From the NCBI GenBank assembly GCA_907164885.2, contig OU015490.1:234863832-234927831 (forward strand): DNA of 64,000 nt. Direction: 5' to 3'. This document shows positions 24,635-39,565 of the stretch, one piece after another. How positions within the stretch are numbered: position 1 is the stretch's first letter; the number at the start of each line of letters is the position of its first letter. Source of the stretch: Dolomedes plantarius (Eukaryota > Arthropoda > Arachnida > Araneae > Dolomedidae). Position numbers and translations under genes: made by a program. The notes under the pieces were generated by a model. It saw nothing but the letters and a program-made list of their open reading frames with translations. It was not told the DNA's origin and ran no database searches.

Positions 24635-25939
24635 GGTCGTTCGTACTTTATGGAAACGATTTTGTAATTTATTTTTGTCGTTTGTATTTTGAGATAAAAA
24701 TTCGGCAACTTCAGAATAATCGTCTGCTACTGTTTTATTTTTATTGAAATGTAAAATATAAGATTTAGTGTGAAAATGGCTTCTAAAATTGATAGATGGC
24801 TCAAAGGTTAAGTAACTGCACTTTCCAAGGAGAAATATTCAAGGAGAAATATAAACAAATTATAAAGCGATGCAAAAATAGTGGTTATGGTATTTCAAAA
24901 ATAGGTATTTATAATATATTAAATTTGAAAGGAAAAAAAAAAGTCTTGACTGAAAGTAAAACTGAAAACATTACCGCGAAACCTCATCCTAAGACTGTTC
25001 GAACTCAGGTAAATATTAAGAAAGTGAAGTCTCTGATCCTAAAAGAAAATCCGCGGACTCAAAGATCTATTTCATCGAAACTAGGAATTCTGGTACCGTA
25101 AGTAGAATCATTCATAAAGATTTGAAGTTGAAAAAGATGTTTAAACCTAAAGTTAATCTGCTTTCGTCAAACCATATTTCTGAAAGAAAAACAAATGGTA
25201 GAAAACTATATGAAAAACACCTTGCTGCTTAAAAATGGAAGTTTGTGGTAATACTCAATGAGGCATGGGTGTATTTAAGTGACTGTAATTAAAAAAGATC
25301 AATTTCTTTTGCTCAACTGGCGGGAATGACCGTAAATATGGCCTCGTCAGTGTACAGAAAAGTTCCCAAAGGGATTCATGATAGTTGCAGAATTTTGTTA
25401 CAACGGCAAATTAAAAATAAAAATAGTCTCAAGTAAAGCCAAAATTAATTCACTGTACTATTAGCAGAATATTTTAGAACCAATTTTTGAAGAACAAATT
25501 CCAGCCTTATATGGAAAGGGCATTGATAAAGTTCAGCTTCATATGGACAAAGATTCTAGTCACACCCCTAAATCAACTGCCGCTTATTTAGCAAAGAAAT
25601 AATCGGAAACAGGAATAAAGTGTATCCCATTTAATGAAATACCTGTAAAATTGCCTGACGCTTCTCCAATGGACTTTTGAGCTTTCGGTTCATTAAAACG
25701 AGCCTTAGGAAAACGGCATCCAAGAATTCTGAACTGACTTTGGAAAACGGTCCAAGAAGAATGGGGTAAAATTGACATGACAGTACTAAGAAAAAGTTTA
25801 CTTTCATGAAAAATTCGAGCTAGAGCTATTGTCAAGAACCACGGCAATCAGAAAGAAGCAAATCGCAGCAAAATATGCGGCATTTATGCATAAAACTTAA
25901 CTATCAAATTCGTTTCCATAAAGTGCAAATGACCTTCTG
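24630..25939 (+). mobile_element. Tc1/mariner element with DD41D-type transposase, 1310 bp
   Basis: Left terminus CAGAAGGTCGTTCGTACTTT is matched by the right terminus read in reverse, CAGAAGGTCATTTGCACTTT; both continue TATGGAAACGA. TA dinucleotides flank at 24628-24629 and 25940-25941. One degraded transposase gene fills the interior on the plus strand. The structure is end-to-end complete, so it inserted as a full element and then decayed in place. Confidence 0.88.
24776..25893 (+). pseudogene. DD41D-type mariner transposase, many stops and frameshifts
   Basis: The longest open part (24796-25101, 101 codons) carries a helix-turn-helix region: KYKQIIKRCKNSGYGISKIG, the linker KPHPKTVRT, then NPRTQRSISSKLGI. 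After a frame change the catalytic part follows. The first acidic position reads VVILNEAWVYLSD, with Asn where Asp is expected. The second is HMDKDSSHT (Asp) and the third is SPMDF (Asp). Counting codons, 41 residues separate the last two, in one frame apart from an in-frame TAA. Families with this spacing are called DD41D (rosa and Visitor groups). The C-terminus (KKNGVKLT region to about 25893) is also broken. A start at 24776 (MASKIDRWL, different frame) or 24796 is possible. Inactive. Confidence 0.8.
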
Positions 25940-27363
25940 TATATTTGTATGTAGGCCTGTTTTTTGACTGCAATTTTCTGGGTTTTTTTAGCACACTAGT
26001 ACATTAATTAGTTTAGTTACTCGAAATTTCTGTGTTGCTAAATAATGGTATGTAACTCTAATGATGGTATTATACTGACATGCAATTCATTCATATACCT
26101 TTCCAAACTATTAATAGTTAAACAACTGCAAGAGGTTTGCGATTCCCACTCACTCCTATTTACATTTCACTCAGTTGTGTATTGTAATGATTAATTTATT
26201 TTAAAGGGATCTAAAAATATATGCTCTTGGTTCATTAAAATACATTTAGAGACCAAACACTTCAAAGGACAGAGTTCAAATAAGAAGACATCAAAAGTCG
26301 TACATTACATTCTTCATTTTTTTTTTTACATATTCTGAACATTTCTCGAACAATGGTGTTTTTTCAGCATGAATGTTCCTTTAAAGCAAAATGTTCCATT
26401 TTAAGCACGAATAACTTTACACGCCCTGATAAATATAAATCTCAAGTAAAAAATATTTTAAATTAATTCTATAAAAAAATGGTTTCACTTATTATATGTT
26501 TTAACTTTTCCTTTCAGTCAAAAAAGACGAATGAAATACCGAGAAATTTGCTAGCTTTGTTGATTTCAGACATATTCATTTTGTTGATTTTATGTCTGAA
26601 TAGTTGTTACAGATGATTTTAAGTATTAAAATTTCCTCCATTTTTAACAAATGCCATACTTTTTGCAATATGAGAAATATTAACAACTGAAACATCTTGC
26701 ATGCGAATATTTCGAAATGGTATATCACACTTCCTATTACATATGAAAATAATGTTTTGGGCGTAAACAATCCATGAAATATATCACGTCAATTTATGGT
26801 TCAAATTATGCTTATAAAATGTTAGGAAATATAATATGCATATATTTATAAAAATTCAAAAATGTCATACGCGAAAATATAGTATTTCTAGCATATTTAA
26901 AATGTTATGTGAATCAAAGAATTTACTTTTGTAAGTAGAAGGAGAACTCTAGATTAGTCAATACTTGATGATAATCTTATACATTATTTTATTTTGTCGA
27001 CAGGTTGAATATTATAAACTTATTAAAATGTGACTAAAAGTACAACAAATTATGAAATTGTTGCTCCAGTAAATTTTATATCTGACATTCTTCATATTTC
27101 ACAAATTTCGCACATCACATCCTCTCGTATCTTTTCTTACACCGAAAAAAGCATTAGGAACAACAAAATGATGGAAACCAATGTCTCTGGCAACCTGGGT
27201 TCAGACCATTAAACTAACTTTCTACACAGCTGAAGCAATCAGTCTCAAAGACATAGATTATTTTTTTTATTTTACTATCTATATATGCCTTTCTGATTCG
27301 CAATAATAAATGTATAGACCACAGTTTCTCAAAATTTGTGATTAATTTGTGATTAAATTGTGG
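25940..27363. other. AT-rich DNA without recognisable gene
   Basis: No motif-bearing frames, transposon ends or RNA genes were recognised. A copy-number-two stretch TTTGTGATTAA occurs near 27335-27355, next to the palindrome at 27364. Confidence 0.45.
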
Positions 27364-27403
27364 CCTCGATTGCTTACTTTCTTAAGAAAGTGAGCAATCG
27401 AGG
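27364..27403. repeat. 40-bp spacerless palindrome
   Basis: CCTCGATTGCTTACTTTCTT (27364-27383) is followed without spacer by its reverse complement, with one mismatch (27384-27403). Such a perfect cruciform-capable site is rare in ordinary DNA of this composition. It could be a collapsed MITE. Confidence 0.9.
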
Positions 27404-27606
27404 TTTGCAACGAACTTAAGTGAATAATGGCCTGTTTCCACTGAATTCGAAGGGTTACGTAGTGTCAGCTTTAAAAATTTCAACCAGTAACAGCGCTCAA
27501 TTCATTGACCACGTGACATGTCAAACCAATCACAGGTCATGTCGATAAACTTAGCCAACAGAGCAACAGAACGGAACGCTCCGTATGCAATATGAGCAGG
27601 CCTTAT

Positions 27607-30525
27607 GTGAGAATAGTGCAAACTCTGTAGAGCTTTACCGAAATATATATTTACAAAAAGCAACAAATATGAACCCACAGACCCTTAAATTACCCTGGAA
27701 GGCCGTCGAAAACAAATTGACAGCTTCTTGTGATCGCACAGTTTGTTTTTCGTGCCTAACACCATTGCGCTTTTTATGCCTCCCTAAATCTAGAAATTGC
27801 AGTAATGGTGTGCCAGTACGAATACAAGCCAGGAAAAGTTTCAATTAAAATAAATTAGTAGTCACAGACCATGAGTCACCAAGGGCCATTCAGTATCATT
27901 CAGATGGGGAATAATTAAAGCAGAGTCGGAGAGGATTATGATATGGCAAGGAAATGCCATGGTCAGCATACGATAAATAGTGTCCAGAAAGCAGAATGTT
28001 TCAGCTTGATTCTGCAGTAGCACGAGTTTTTTTAACAAAGAAAAACTTACAAGAAGTGAGAGCCATTTGAAAACTGTTGTACTAAGAATCTGCATTTGTA
28101 TATATCTGTACGTCGAGTGTTTCAGACTGATTAATGGATTCCTTTTTTAAGTTATAAATACACAGTGACATTAAGTGTGGCTTAGAATTTCTTCGACAAA
28201 TGATTGATGTTAAAAGAAAGAAAGAATAAAATCTTTTAAAGTGATTAATTTTAAAGTAAAATAGTAAGAATGAAAAGAAAAATTGAAGCGGAAGTTTTAA
28301 ATTTATATAATAAACATTAACATTTTGTAATTGAGATTGGTTTCTTTAGAGATTTTGTCTGCTAAACAATTTTTCATCTTTTTTCATTTCATAAGATTTT
28401 TAAAAAAGAAGTTAGTTTTAACTACGCTATCAAATTTAAAGGAGCATATCAAAACTGCAAGTGATATAAATTGTCTTTAAATCACTGCACCGGTGAATTT
28501 AATGCTTCTTGTCAGGAACATCCCTACTGAACATTTGAAAGTTATACACCGAGAACATAGATAACCTATGATGTTGACTTTTTTCTGTTAACATATTTTT
28601 ATGTTGTTAACATATTTCTGTCAACTATATTTATAACTATACTGTAAATATTAATAATTTTTTGTAAGTAAATAATTAATCTTATTTTTTTAATTTATGA
28701 ATTTCAGGTCTAAGATGGTATGACGACTTTTATTAAATCATTGGAAAAAGCTTGAGAAATTTTAATAAAATGGTTAGGCACTTTATTTTACCTTGTTATT
28801 TGATGATTGAATAGTCACAGAGGAACACAGTATACTACTTGCTTTCACCTAAAGCCATGAGTAAATTGATAGAGGTATGGAACAAAACTATTAGCCTTCT
28901 TTCAAAGCTAATCTTAAAATATTACAAAAAACTGCATATTACAAGCTGGAAAGCACTGAAAAATCAATATATCAGCTCATTTGGTATATACGAAGTACGA
29001 TATATGGTTGTGTAACCATTAAGAAAAATCAGTTGCAATCCGTTAGAGGGTTTAAACTTTATATGATAAGAAAGCATGAGAATATCTGATAAGAATATCT
29101 CCTTATCAAAAAATTTGGTTTCAAATTAAAATCAATGATTTTACATGAATACATAAATAATCATGGTAAATTTTAAATGGAAATAGAACAGGATTATTGC
29201 ACAAAAATTTATAAATGAAAGAGCAACAAAATGATGTAATTATTGCTTATTGAAATTTGCACAAAATAAAACAATAAAAAAGTTTTTTTTTTAAATAAAA
29301 GAAACAGTAAAGAATAAAAGAAACAGTATTGAGAACTTTCAGTATTTAAATCAAACAAAATGATCCTTACTCTATTCAATTTGCAATAATAATACAAAAA
29401 ACTCCTAATAATACAAAAAAAATTTTAAATAACGATGTAACATTAACAATATAATAATAAAAATAATTATAATGATCAAACAATAATTTTTATTAAATAT
29501 TTAAAGATTTTTTTTAAGTACATAGAAAAAGTTTACTATTGTTAACGATCTTGAATAGAAATAATGAATAAGAAGCCCTGAATAAAGACTTTATTCTTCT
29601 AAAAGAAATATTTTATATTAAAAATCTTTTTCATATGTAAACTTTCGGTTCACATACTTGAAAGTATAGCAGCTATACATTACAATCTGGAAAGAAAAAA
29701 AAATCACATATGTCTTTCATTAAATCATATCTCCATAATACCATCAAAGAGAAATTGCATAACAAAACAATTTCAGTGCTAAAAAGCTGTTACTGAATGA
29801 CTGTTTGAAAAATACTTTAAACGTTTAAAGCATTTAAAAGTGCAGAATGAGAAAACGATGAAATGATCATAAATACTCCTTATTTTATATATTTTCCTTA
29901 TTTTTTTATAACTGTCCCGATAAGGAGCGGAAAAAAAATTGTACATTTAAGTTCTAATTACGTATGAAGATATTTTTAAATGCAGTTTAATTAAAGACGT
30001 CGAACATGGTTTACTGTTCTAGGTGTGAAAAAGTTAATGTATCTAATTTTTTTTATGATATCGCTATTACATGTTCATAAATTTGATGATACGTTGGAAG
30101 TTCATAATGCAAGTAATGAAACTAATTCAATGCATTATGTACAGTGGAGTTTGTTTTCAGAATATTTTTATGTTATAAAGTAACCTTTTAGTAAAAAAAA
30201 TTAAGTGGGTCCAGCAGTAAAGTTCTTTGCATTTAAGTATATTATTTCCATATTCGATTATTTTACTGAAGTGTCAATTTAATATTTCCCCTGTTTCTAA
30301 TTAATTATGCATAAAAAATATTGTATTTCGTTTGTCCTCAATTTCCTCAATGAATATCTTTTTGCTTTTCTTAGCTTATTAGAGGAAAAAAATACTTATT
30401 TTACATATTGTGTTACAAAACATAAGTAACTCCCCAGGATAAAATTTTCCAAGTGGAAAAAACTCATTTTATTAAATTTCTTCGTATATTTGTTGAGTGA
30501 ATGCAAAAACATAAAATAATTAAAT
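27607..30525. other. AT-rich DNA without recognisable gene
   Basis: The two opposite frames at 27585-27848 (87 and 69 codons) lie in slightly GC-richer DNA but show no motif. Small direct repeats (AAAAGAAACAGTA near 29299 and 29316; CAATAATAATACAAAAAA near 29384) are the only other structure. Confidence 0.4.
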
Positions 30526-31132
30526 GATTGCAGAATAACAATTTTGTCATTTAAAAAACATTTATTAATCAAAAAAGTTTAAGTATATTTGATATCTGTA
30601 TATATAAAACAGCTCCGTAACTGACTGATTAACTGACTCACTGACATACAACGTACAGACCAAACTGCTGAACCTAAAGGGCTGAAATTTTGCACGGCGA
30701 TTCTTCTTATGGTGTAGGGGTGCACTAAGAAAGATTTTTGAAAAATTCTTCTTAAATTTTTTTTAAATTAAATTTTTAAGCTGATTTTGTAACTATTTTT
30801 AAGTTTTCACTTAAAATAATAACTTAAGAGTTATAAAATTTATACCACGAGAAAGATCATAAAAATCCCTTTAAAATGAAATCTTTTTCAAACATTTACC
30901 TCTATTTTCTGATTTTTGGTGAATTTTTAAAGATTAATTTTTAGAATTTAATTTATCAAATGCTGATCACGTGATTTCTTTTTCTGATACTTTAAATAAA
31001 TTTATCGTCACATGCATAACAACTAAATCAACAAAAAAAATTGTTTTTCTTTCTAATGCAGCAGACGATTGGATATTATCCAAAAAAATTAAATATCCCT
31101 TAAGATTTTTTTATAAATAAATAAATAAATAA

Positions 31133-31137
<5 letters not shown>

Positions 31138-31210
<73 letters not shown>

Positions 31211-31235
31211 TTATATATATATATATATATATATT
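31138..31235. repeat. (AT)n microsatellite with ATTT interruptions, inside a Helitron
   Basis: AT tract preceded by (AAAT)n at 31113-31137 and broken by TATTTATA steps near 31198 and 31232. Confidence 0.92.
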
Positions 31236-31239
31236 TATA

Positions 31240-31388
31240 AATAATTGCAGAATAACAAATTTGTCATTTAAGAAATATTTATTAATATTTTTTTCAGTTT
31301 AAGTGCATTTATATACATATATATATACTGTCTACCAATAAGTATTTGGACACCTATGCAAATGACAATATCTGCGGTCCTGATATAT
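31240..31388 (+). repeat. 149-bp exact duplicate of 31561-31709, carrying a Tc1 5' end
   Basis: I could find no mismatch between the two segments, offset by 321 bp. The segment includes the 65-bp unit and the first about 60 bp of the Tc1-like element (CTGTCTACCAATAAGTATTT onward). It stops at CTGATATA, where an AT run replaces the rest of the element. Confidence 0.88.
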
Positions 31389-31648
31389 ATATATATATTT
31401 ATTTTTTTTGGCATTAATTGCATACATTGACCGCTGTATTTAATTTGAATGTACACTGTAGTGAAACGCGGGTTTCCAGCTAGTATATGTATATAAATGC
31501 CTCAATGATATAGACGTTGAAACCATGAATAAATGCAAAAAATAAATAAACAAATAAATAAATAATTGCAGAATAACAAATTTGTCATTTAAGAAATATT
31601 TATTAATATTTTTTTCAGTTTAAGTGCATTTATATACATATATATATA

Positions 31649-32858
31649 CTGTCTACCAATAAGTATTTGGACACCTATGCAAATGACAATATCTGCGGTC
31701 CTGATATACGCTACGTACTCCGCCGTTAACCATCGTGTAGGAAACAACATTGGCATTAGTCGCATGCCAGATGCCACTATGTACAGAGTTATCAGATTTC
31801 AAGAAAGGTGTAATCATCGGGTATCACAGAAATAGCAGATCCTTAAGGGACATATCTAGCGCGCTGAATTACCGAAATTCGACAGTGGCTTATGTGATGC
31901 AGAAATGGAATGTGAGCGGTGATTGTCGGAATGTGCCCCGAGTCGGGAGACCCATGAAACTGGGAGGCATAGACCGACGGGTGCTGTCCAGAGACACTCG
32001 GAAGAACCACACTCAACCGATGGCCCACATACTCCAGGCGTTTCAACAGACATTCGGGAGTGTTGTCCCGATAAATACCATCCGCAAGGAAGCATATCTC
32101 CTTGGTTTTCATGGTCGTGCTGCCGCACATACGCCTTTGATCACAAAGTCCAACCTCGTTGCTCGGTTAATGTGGTACAAAGCAAGTCGAAAGTGGACCC
32201 TAGATCAGTGGTAATGGGTTCTATGGAGAGAAGAATCAAGGTTCCCTCTCTACCGTTCGAATGGCAAGGTCGGGGTCTGGCGTCAACCTGGAGAGCGCCT
32301 GCTGGCAGAATGCATTGTGCCCACATTAGAGTTCGGAGAGGTGGAATTATAATCTGGGGGGGGGGTTCTCCTGGTATGGACTGGGACCCTTGATCCCAAT
32401 TCATGGTAAGCTCAACGCCGACGTTTACTGAACTATTTTGGATGACAGTGTGCTTCCTACGTTGTGGCAGTTTTACCGGTTGGACCAATGTTACTTCCAG
32501 GACGACAACGCCAGCTGTCATGTTGCGAGGTCCAACATAGATTGGTTCAGTGACAATGGGGTTAACCGAAGGGAATGGCCTTCCTAGACCCCAGACTTGA
32601 ACCTTATCGAGAACATCTAAGACTAGTTGTATCGCCGAATTCAGGGGTGCAACAACAGTCCAAAATCGGTGAAGGATCATGTCTTCTCCAAGCCGAGTGG
32701 AAGAAAATACCACTAGCCGTCATACAAGGACTTGCGGAAAGCTTGCCCCGGAGGGTTGAGGCTGTAATTTCCTCTCGTGGAGGCTCTACCAACTATTGAA
32801 TAGGAATAAATTTTTTTTTCTCTAACACAGGTGTCCAAATACTCATTTGTAGATAGTG
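31649..32858 (+). mobile_element. Tc1-like element (DD34E), about 1.21 kb, decayed
   Basis: The left end CTGTCTACCAATAAGTATTT and the right end in reverse CACTATCTACAAATGAGTAT both continue to TTGGACACCT. TA flanks both sides (31647-31648, 32859-32860). The interior is GC-richer than the surroundings and holds one broken transposase gene. The right side continues directly into an AT microsatellite beginning with TATATG units. Confidence 0.88.
31771..32799 (+). pseudogene. Tc1-like transposase, broken by stops and frameshifts
   Basis: I start at the ATG at 31771 (MPLCTELSDFKKGVIIG) because the family begins with this segment; the upstream extension uses a TTG. The first 148 codons, to 32214, contain the paired-like DNA-binding domain: SLRDISSALNYRNSTV, the GRPMKL hook, and a second helix-turn-helix ending HGRAAAHTPLITKSNLVARL. 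After TAA at 32212 the same frame continues WVLWREESRF, where the first catalytic Asp is Glu. After frameshifts the second site is FQDDNASCH and the third PDLNLIEN. Exactly 34 codons lie between the second Asp and the Glu, through a TAG. The C-terminus ([17 protein letters not shown], to 32799) is clear. Usual length is about 340 residues; this copy is inactive. Confidence 0.88.
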
Positions 32859-32860
32859 TA

Positions 32861-36381
<3,521 letters not shown>

Positions 36382-36389
36382 AGTATAAG

Positions 36390-36954
<565 letters not shown>

Positions 36955-36962
36955 AGTATAAA

Positions 36963-37863
36963 TCATTCCACATAACTATGGTGGTGGAAGTTGTAAAGTA
37001 CAGTGTAATCAAAGAAGGAGGGATTTATGATATTATTATTAAATACTTTAAAATTCTCAGTATCAACTTGTAAATCCTTAAGGTACATATGATGGAACCA
37101 AAGAAAAGTAGAAAGCAGAAGCGAGTAACTCCCAGTGAACACTGTCGAATGTTAATTTATTATGTTTACCCCCATAAATCTGAAGCTCAGTTGATAAAAT
37201 TGTCACTCTTCCGAATTAATCTGATTCATACTTGTAATCTTGCATCATTTCACAAATTTTGAGTGCAGGTTGAGCAGTTTTATGTATTATAGTGAAAGAG
37301 GTATTTCTTACATTTTTTTTTAATTTGGAATTACTTTATAAAATTAAGAATATAATTTTATTGTCTATTTCTCATCGTATAAACCATTGCATAAAAATAT
37401 ACCACATTAAGGAAAATTATATTTCTCATATATTGCTCGAAAGGAAACTAGACATTCATCACAATGCATCGGGACTTAAATTTCATAAAAATATTATAGG
37501 AATTTATATTCTATAGGAAATATTATAAAGCTTTCTTTGATTGTCTTATAATATTAAATAATATAAATCTGGGTATTGTTGTAATAAATTACTCACCGTG
37601 TATATTTATATAGTCTAGATGAATACCTTATGCAATTTTAATAATATATCAGATATTTATTCAAACATGCTCTTTAAAGGAGATAAACCACTGAAGTAAT
37701 AATTTAATCTGAAATTGTTACCGTCTTTCAATTTATTTTTCGGTATCAACAGTTAATTATAAATTATTATTATTATTATTATATAAAACCAAAGCCATTC
37801 ATATCTTCAGTTTTTATGCAGTTTTCATTACATAACATGCGTAATAGTTTTAAAGGAAATCAA
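36963..37863. other. AT-rich DNA without recognisable gene; (ATT)n at about 37758-37781
   Basis: A short TTA repeat is the only distinct feature. The 74-codon frame at 37292-37516 has no motif. Confidence 0.45.
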
Positions 37864-38661
37864 TCTATATATATAAAACGCGTAGGTATGCGGCACAAAA
37901 ATCGACGATATTTCTACAATCCGAATGGCAACGGATGTAAACATTAGCGGCCCTCCGCAATTTCCAATCGAGTGTCAACATGGATTTACGAACTGAAATT
38001 AGGAATGTCCGAAAGCGAGCTGCACGATCAAGTGAAAATTGGGAACAGTCTCAAGAAAGAAAGCGAAGAAATAATTCATTAAGAGAGAGGCGTGAAAGAG
38101 AGAGTATAAATAATCGCGAGGTTAGGTTTAAACGTCACCGGCATAGCAGCAAAAAAACCAGTAATAGTTAATTTTATACACTTTTTTCAGTACTTGCTGA
38201 ATTTTTACTCCATTTTATAAGTGAAGAAATTTTCTCAACAATTTATTATTTGATATGATTAAGTGTAGATATCTGAATTGTGAACAGTAATGCATACAGA
38301 GAGTGATGTAATCAACACTATATTTTTAAATTTTTCCGCAACGATTTCTTATTTGTTGTAATGATAAAGTATAGATATCTTAATTTTGAAAAATAGTACA
38401 TACAAAGAGGGATGTAATTTTTAAAATCACTGATGTTGGGTTTCTCAGTCTTATCTTTAACTCTTTTCTGAGGTAATGGAAATTCACATTTTTTTATCAC
38501 GATGTTCTAGGATCAGCCTTATAGAGAATACCCTTTAACAACATATATTTATGATGACAGGTAATGGTAACATTCCTTACATATGTTACTATCAGTTGCG
38601 TTGTTTTGCAAAAAAAAATCTATAAAACTAAAAGCGACCATGCTGATCGTGCAGCGGCTAG
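37864..38661 (+). mobile_element. Helitron family B, copy keeping the 5' coding end
   Basis: It starts TCTATATATATAAAACGCG after an A. It ends with AAAGCGACCATGCTGATCGT, a hairpin region with a loosened second arm, and then GGCTAG (38656-38661) followed by T. Of 798 bp, the first 110 and last about 500 match the copy at 59649-60682. The segment after the 63-codon frame is non-coding. An imperfect internal duplication (AAGTGTAGATATCTGAATT and AAGTATAGATATCTTAATT, about 90 bp apart) sits in the 3' half. Confidence 0.82.
37980..38171 (+). pseudogene. Helitron Rep/helicase N-terminal remnant
   Basis: The 63-codon frame begins MDLRTEIRNVRKRAARSSEN shortly after the conserved 5' leader of family B. 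It is almost entirely Arg/Glu/Ser (ERKRRNNSLRERRERESINN). This resembles the basic, low-complexity start of Helitron Rep/helicase proteins; intact proteins exceed 1,000 residues and carry HUH nuclease and PIF1-like helicase domains. None of that follows here: the frame stops and 3' non-coding sequence begins. It is the stub left by an internal deletion. The complementary stub, the helicase C-terminus, is in the copy at 59649. Confidence 0.55.
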
Positions 38662-39054
38662 TAAGTAAAAAATCTTGTAACCATTATACTAGATAAATGT
38701 ATCTGTTTTTGATAAATGAGGCACATCTACTTCTATTTTGTGTTGAATATGGGAAAAAAAGTTTTATAGAAATTAACGCAATTTAATAAATAATCCCTCA
38801 TTATGTCTATATACACCTCCAGTGTATCAAGCTGCTGTGGACCTAAGTTTTGCCCTTGTTATGGGTTCCACAGTAAGGCTTAACCAATGAGTATTGTGGA
38901 GGGGAAATAATTATAAATGCAGAATTTCCCTAAATTTTTACATGCAATCGGCAAAATATATATTCCTGCCCACAGTGGAAAGAATGAACGACTATCAAGA
39001 CATAAAGTAAAAGATTTACTGTGTTTGAAGATAAGAAGAAATCTACCGAATACG

Positions 39055-39076
39055 CCTCTCTCTCTCTCTCTCTCTC
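39055..39076. repeat. (CT)11 microsatellite
   Basis: Uninterrupted CT dinucleotides. The flanking DNA (38662-39054) shows no gene; GTGGACCTAAGTTTTGCCC near 38836 lies in slightly GC-richer sequence of unknown origin. Confidence 0.9.
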
Positions 39077-39112
39077 GAAGGGACGGAATTACCCTTGTAT
39101 TAAGTATTAAGT

Positions 39113-39314
39113 GTGATAGGTAGCGTAATGGTAGCGCATTTAGCTTCGGACTGGAGTTGCTGAGTTCGAATCCCCTCGAACGCCATTAACTATCTTTATG
39201 TCTAGGTCGGATATAGGCACGTTAAATCCATAAACAAGAAAATCTGTGAAGTCAGAGAAGGAGGAAGAGGGTACGACGCATCAGATGTCAACCCTTGGGC
39301 AGATCAGTTTAAAT
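39113..39314 (+). mobile_element. tRNA-derived SINE, truncated by a MITE
   Basis: TAGCGTAATGGTAGCGC is a good A box, and GAGTTCGAATCCC a near-consensus B box, about 35 bases apart. Downstream the core CGGATATAGGCACGTTAAAT and GAGGGTACGA align with the minus-strand copy at 17195-17540. The MITE at 39315 follows directly. The tRNA-like head has no proper acceptor stem, so I do not call a tRNA gene. Another GTTCGACTC box lies near 39590, after the MITE. Confidence 0.72.
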
Positions 39315-39564
39315 TGAAGCCTTATTTGAATAGTGGTCCAACTCCATTCTTGTTCATTTTGAGATACAGTGCCTTAAAGTCTAGTGAATGCTGATAAATG
39401 ACTGCTGAAGTCTGATTTGTAATGATCTCTGTTGGCATTAGAAATAAGATGGAGGTGTACCAGTTTAAAAATGAGATAGAAATGACTTGTATGGACATGA
39501 AAGTGAGACTAACTCCATTTTTTTTAAAAAGTGGAGTTGTACCACTATTCAAATAAGGCCTTCA
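39315..39564. mobile_element. MITE, inverted repeats starting TGAAG.CCTTATTTGAATAGTGG
   Basis: The left end CCTTATTTGAATAGTGGTCC and the right end in reverse GGCCTTATTTGAATAGTGGT match over about 35 bp, continuing CAACTCCA. Length is about 250 bp. A second copy in opposite orientation is at 49903-50166, sharing interior blocks such as CAGTTTAAAAATGA and GACTGCTGAAGTCTGAT. No coding capacity; the 76-codon frame over it is a by-product. Confidence 0.85.
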
Positions 39565-39565
39565 G

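Larger units (their letters stand above)
30595..31483 (+). mobile_element. Helitron family C, copy interrupted by other sequence
   Basis: It starts TCTGTATATATAAAACAG after an A and ends CCAGCTAG at 31476-31483, after the family's terminal block GAATGTACACTGTAGTG. The family C body is contiguous to about 31095. From there to about 31400 it is replaced by AAAT/AT repeats (31113-31235) and the duplicated segment 31240-31388. The final 85 bp match the family again. No coding frame. Confidence 0.75.
30526..31631 (+). repeat. 65-bp unit present three times (30526-30590, 31244-31310, 31565-31631)
   Basis: ATTGCAGAATAACAA, TTTGTCATTTAA and AGTTTAAGT.CATTT mark each copy. The first copy directly precedes the Helitron at 30595, the second lies inside that Helitron and the third precedes the Tc1 element at 31649. 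Copies two and three are identical; copy one has several differences and lacks a TTTTTTC insertion. Confidence 0.85.

Noticed and set aside
27429..27602. Possible MITE, GGCCTGTTTCC ... GAGCAGGCC
   Set aside because: Only about six terminal bases are inverted; no longer inverted repeat and no target duplication.
32141..32713. 190-codon minus-strand frame, the longest in the window
   Set aside because: Antisense to the Tc1-like transposase, whose plus-strand motifs (WREESRF, QDDNASCH, PDLNLIEN) are unmistakable; the antisense frame has no motif.
39113..39190. tRNA gene candidate with A and B boxes
   Set aside because: The boxes are good but the ends do not form an acceptor stem, and the sequence continues into a SINE core shared with other loci.
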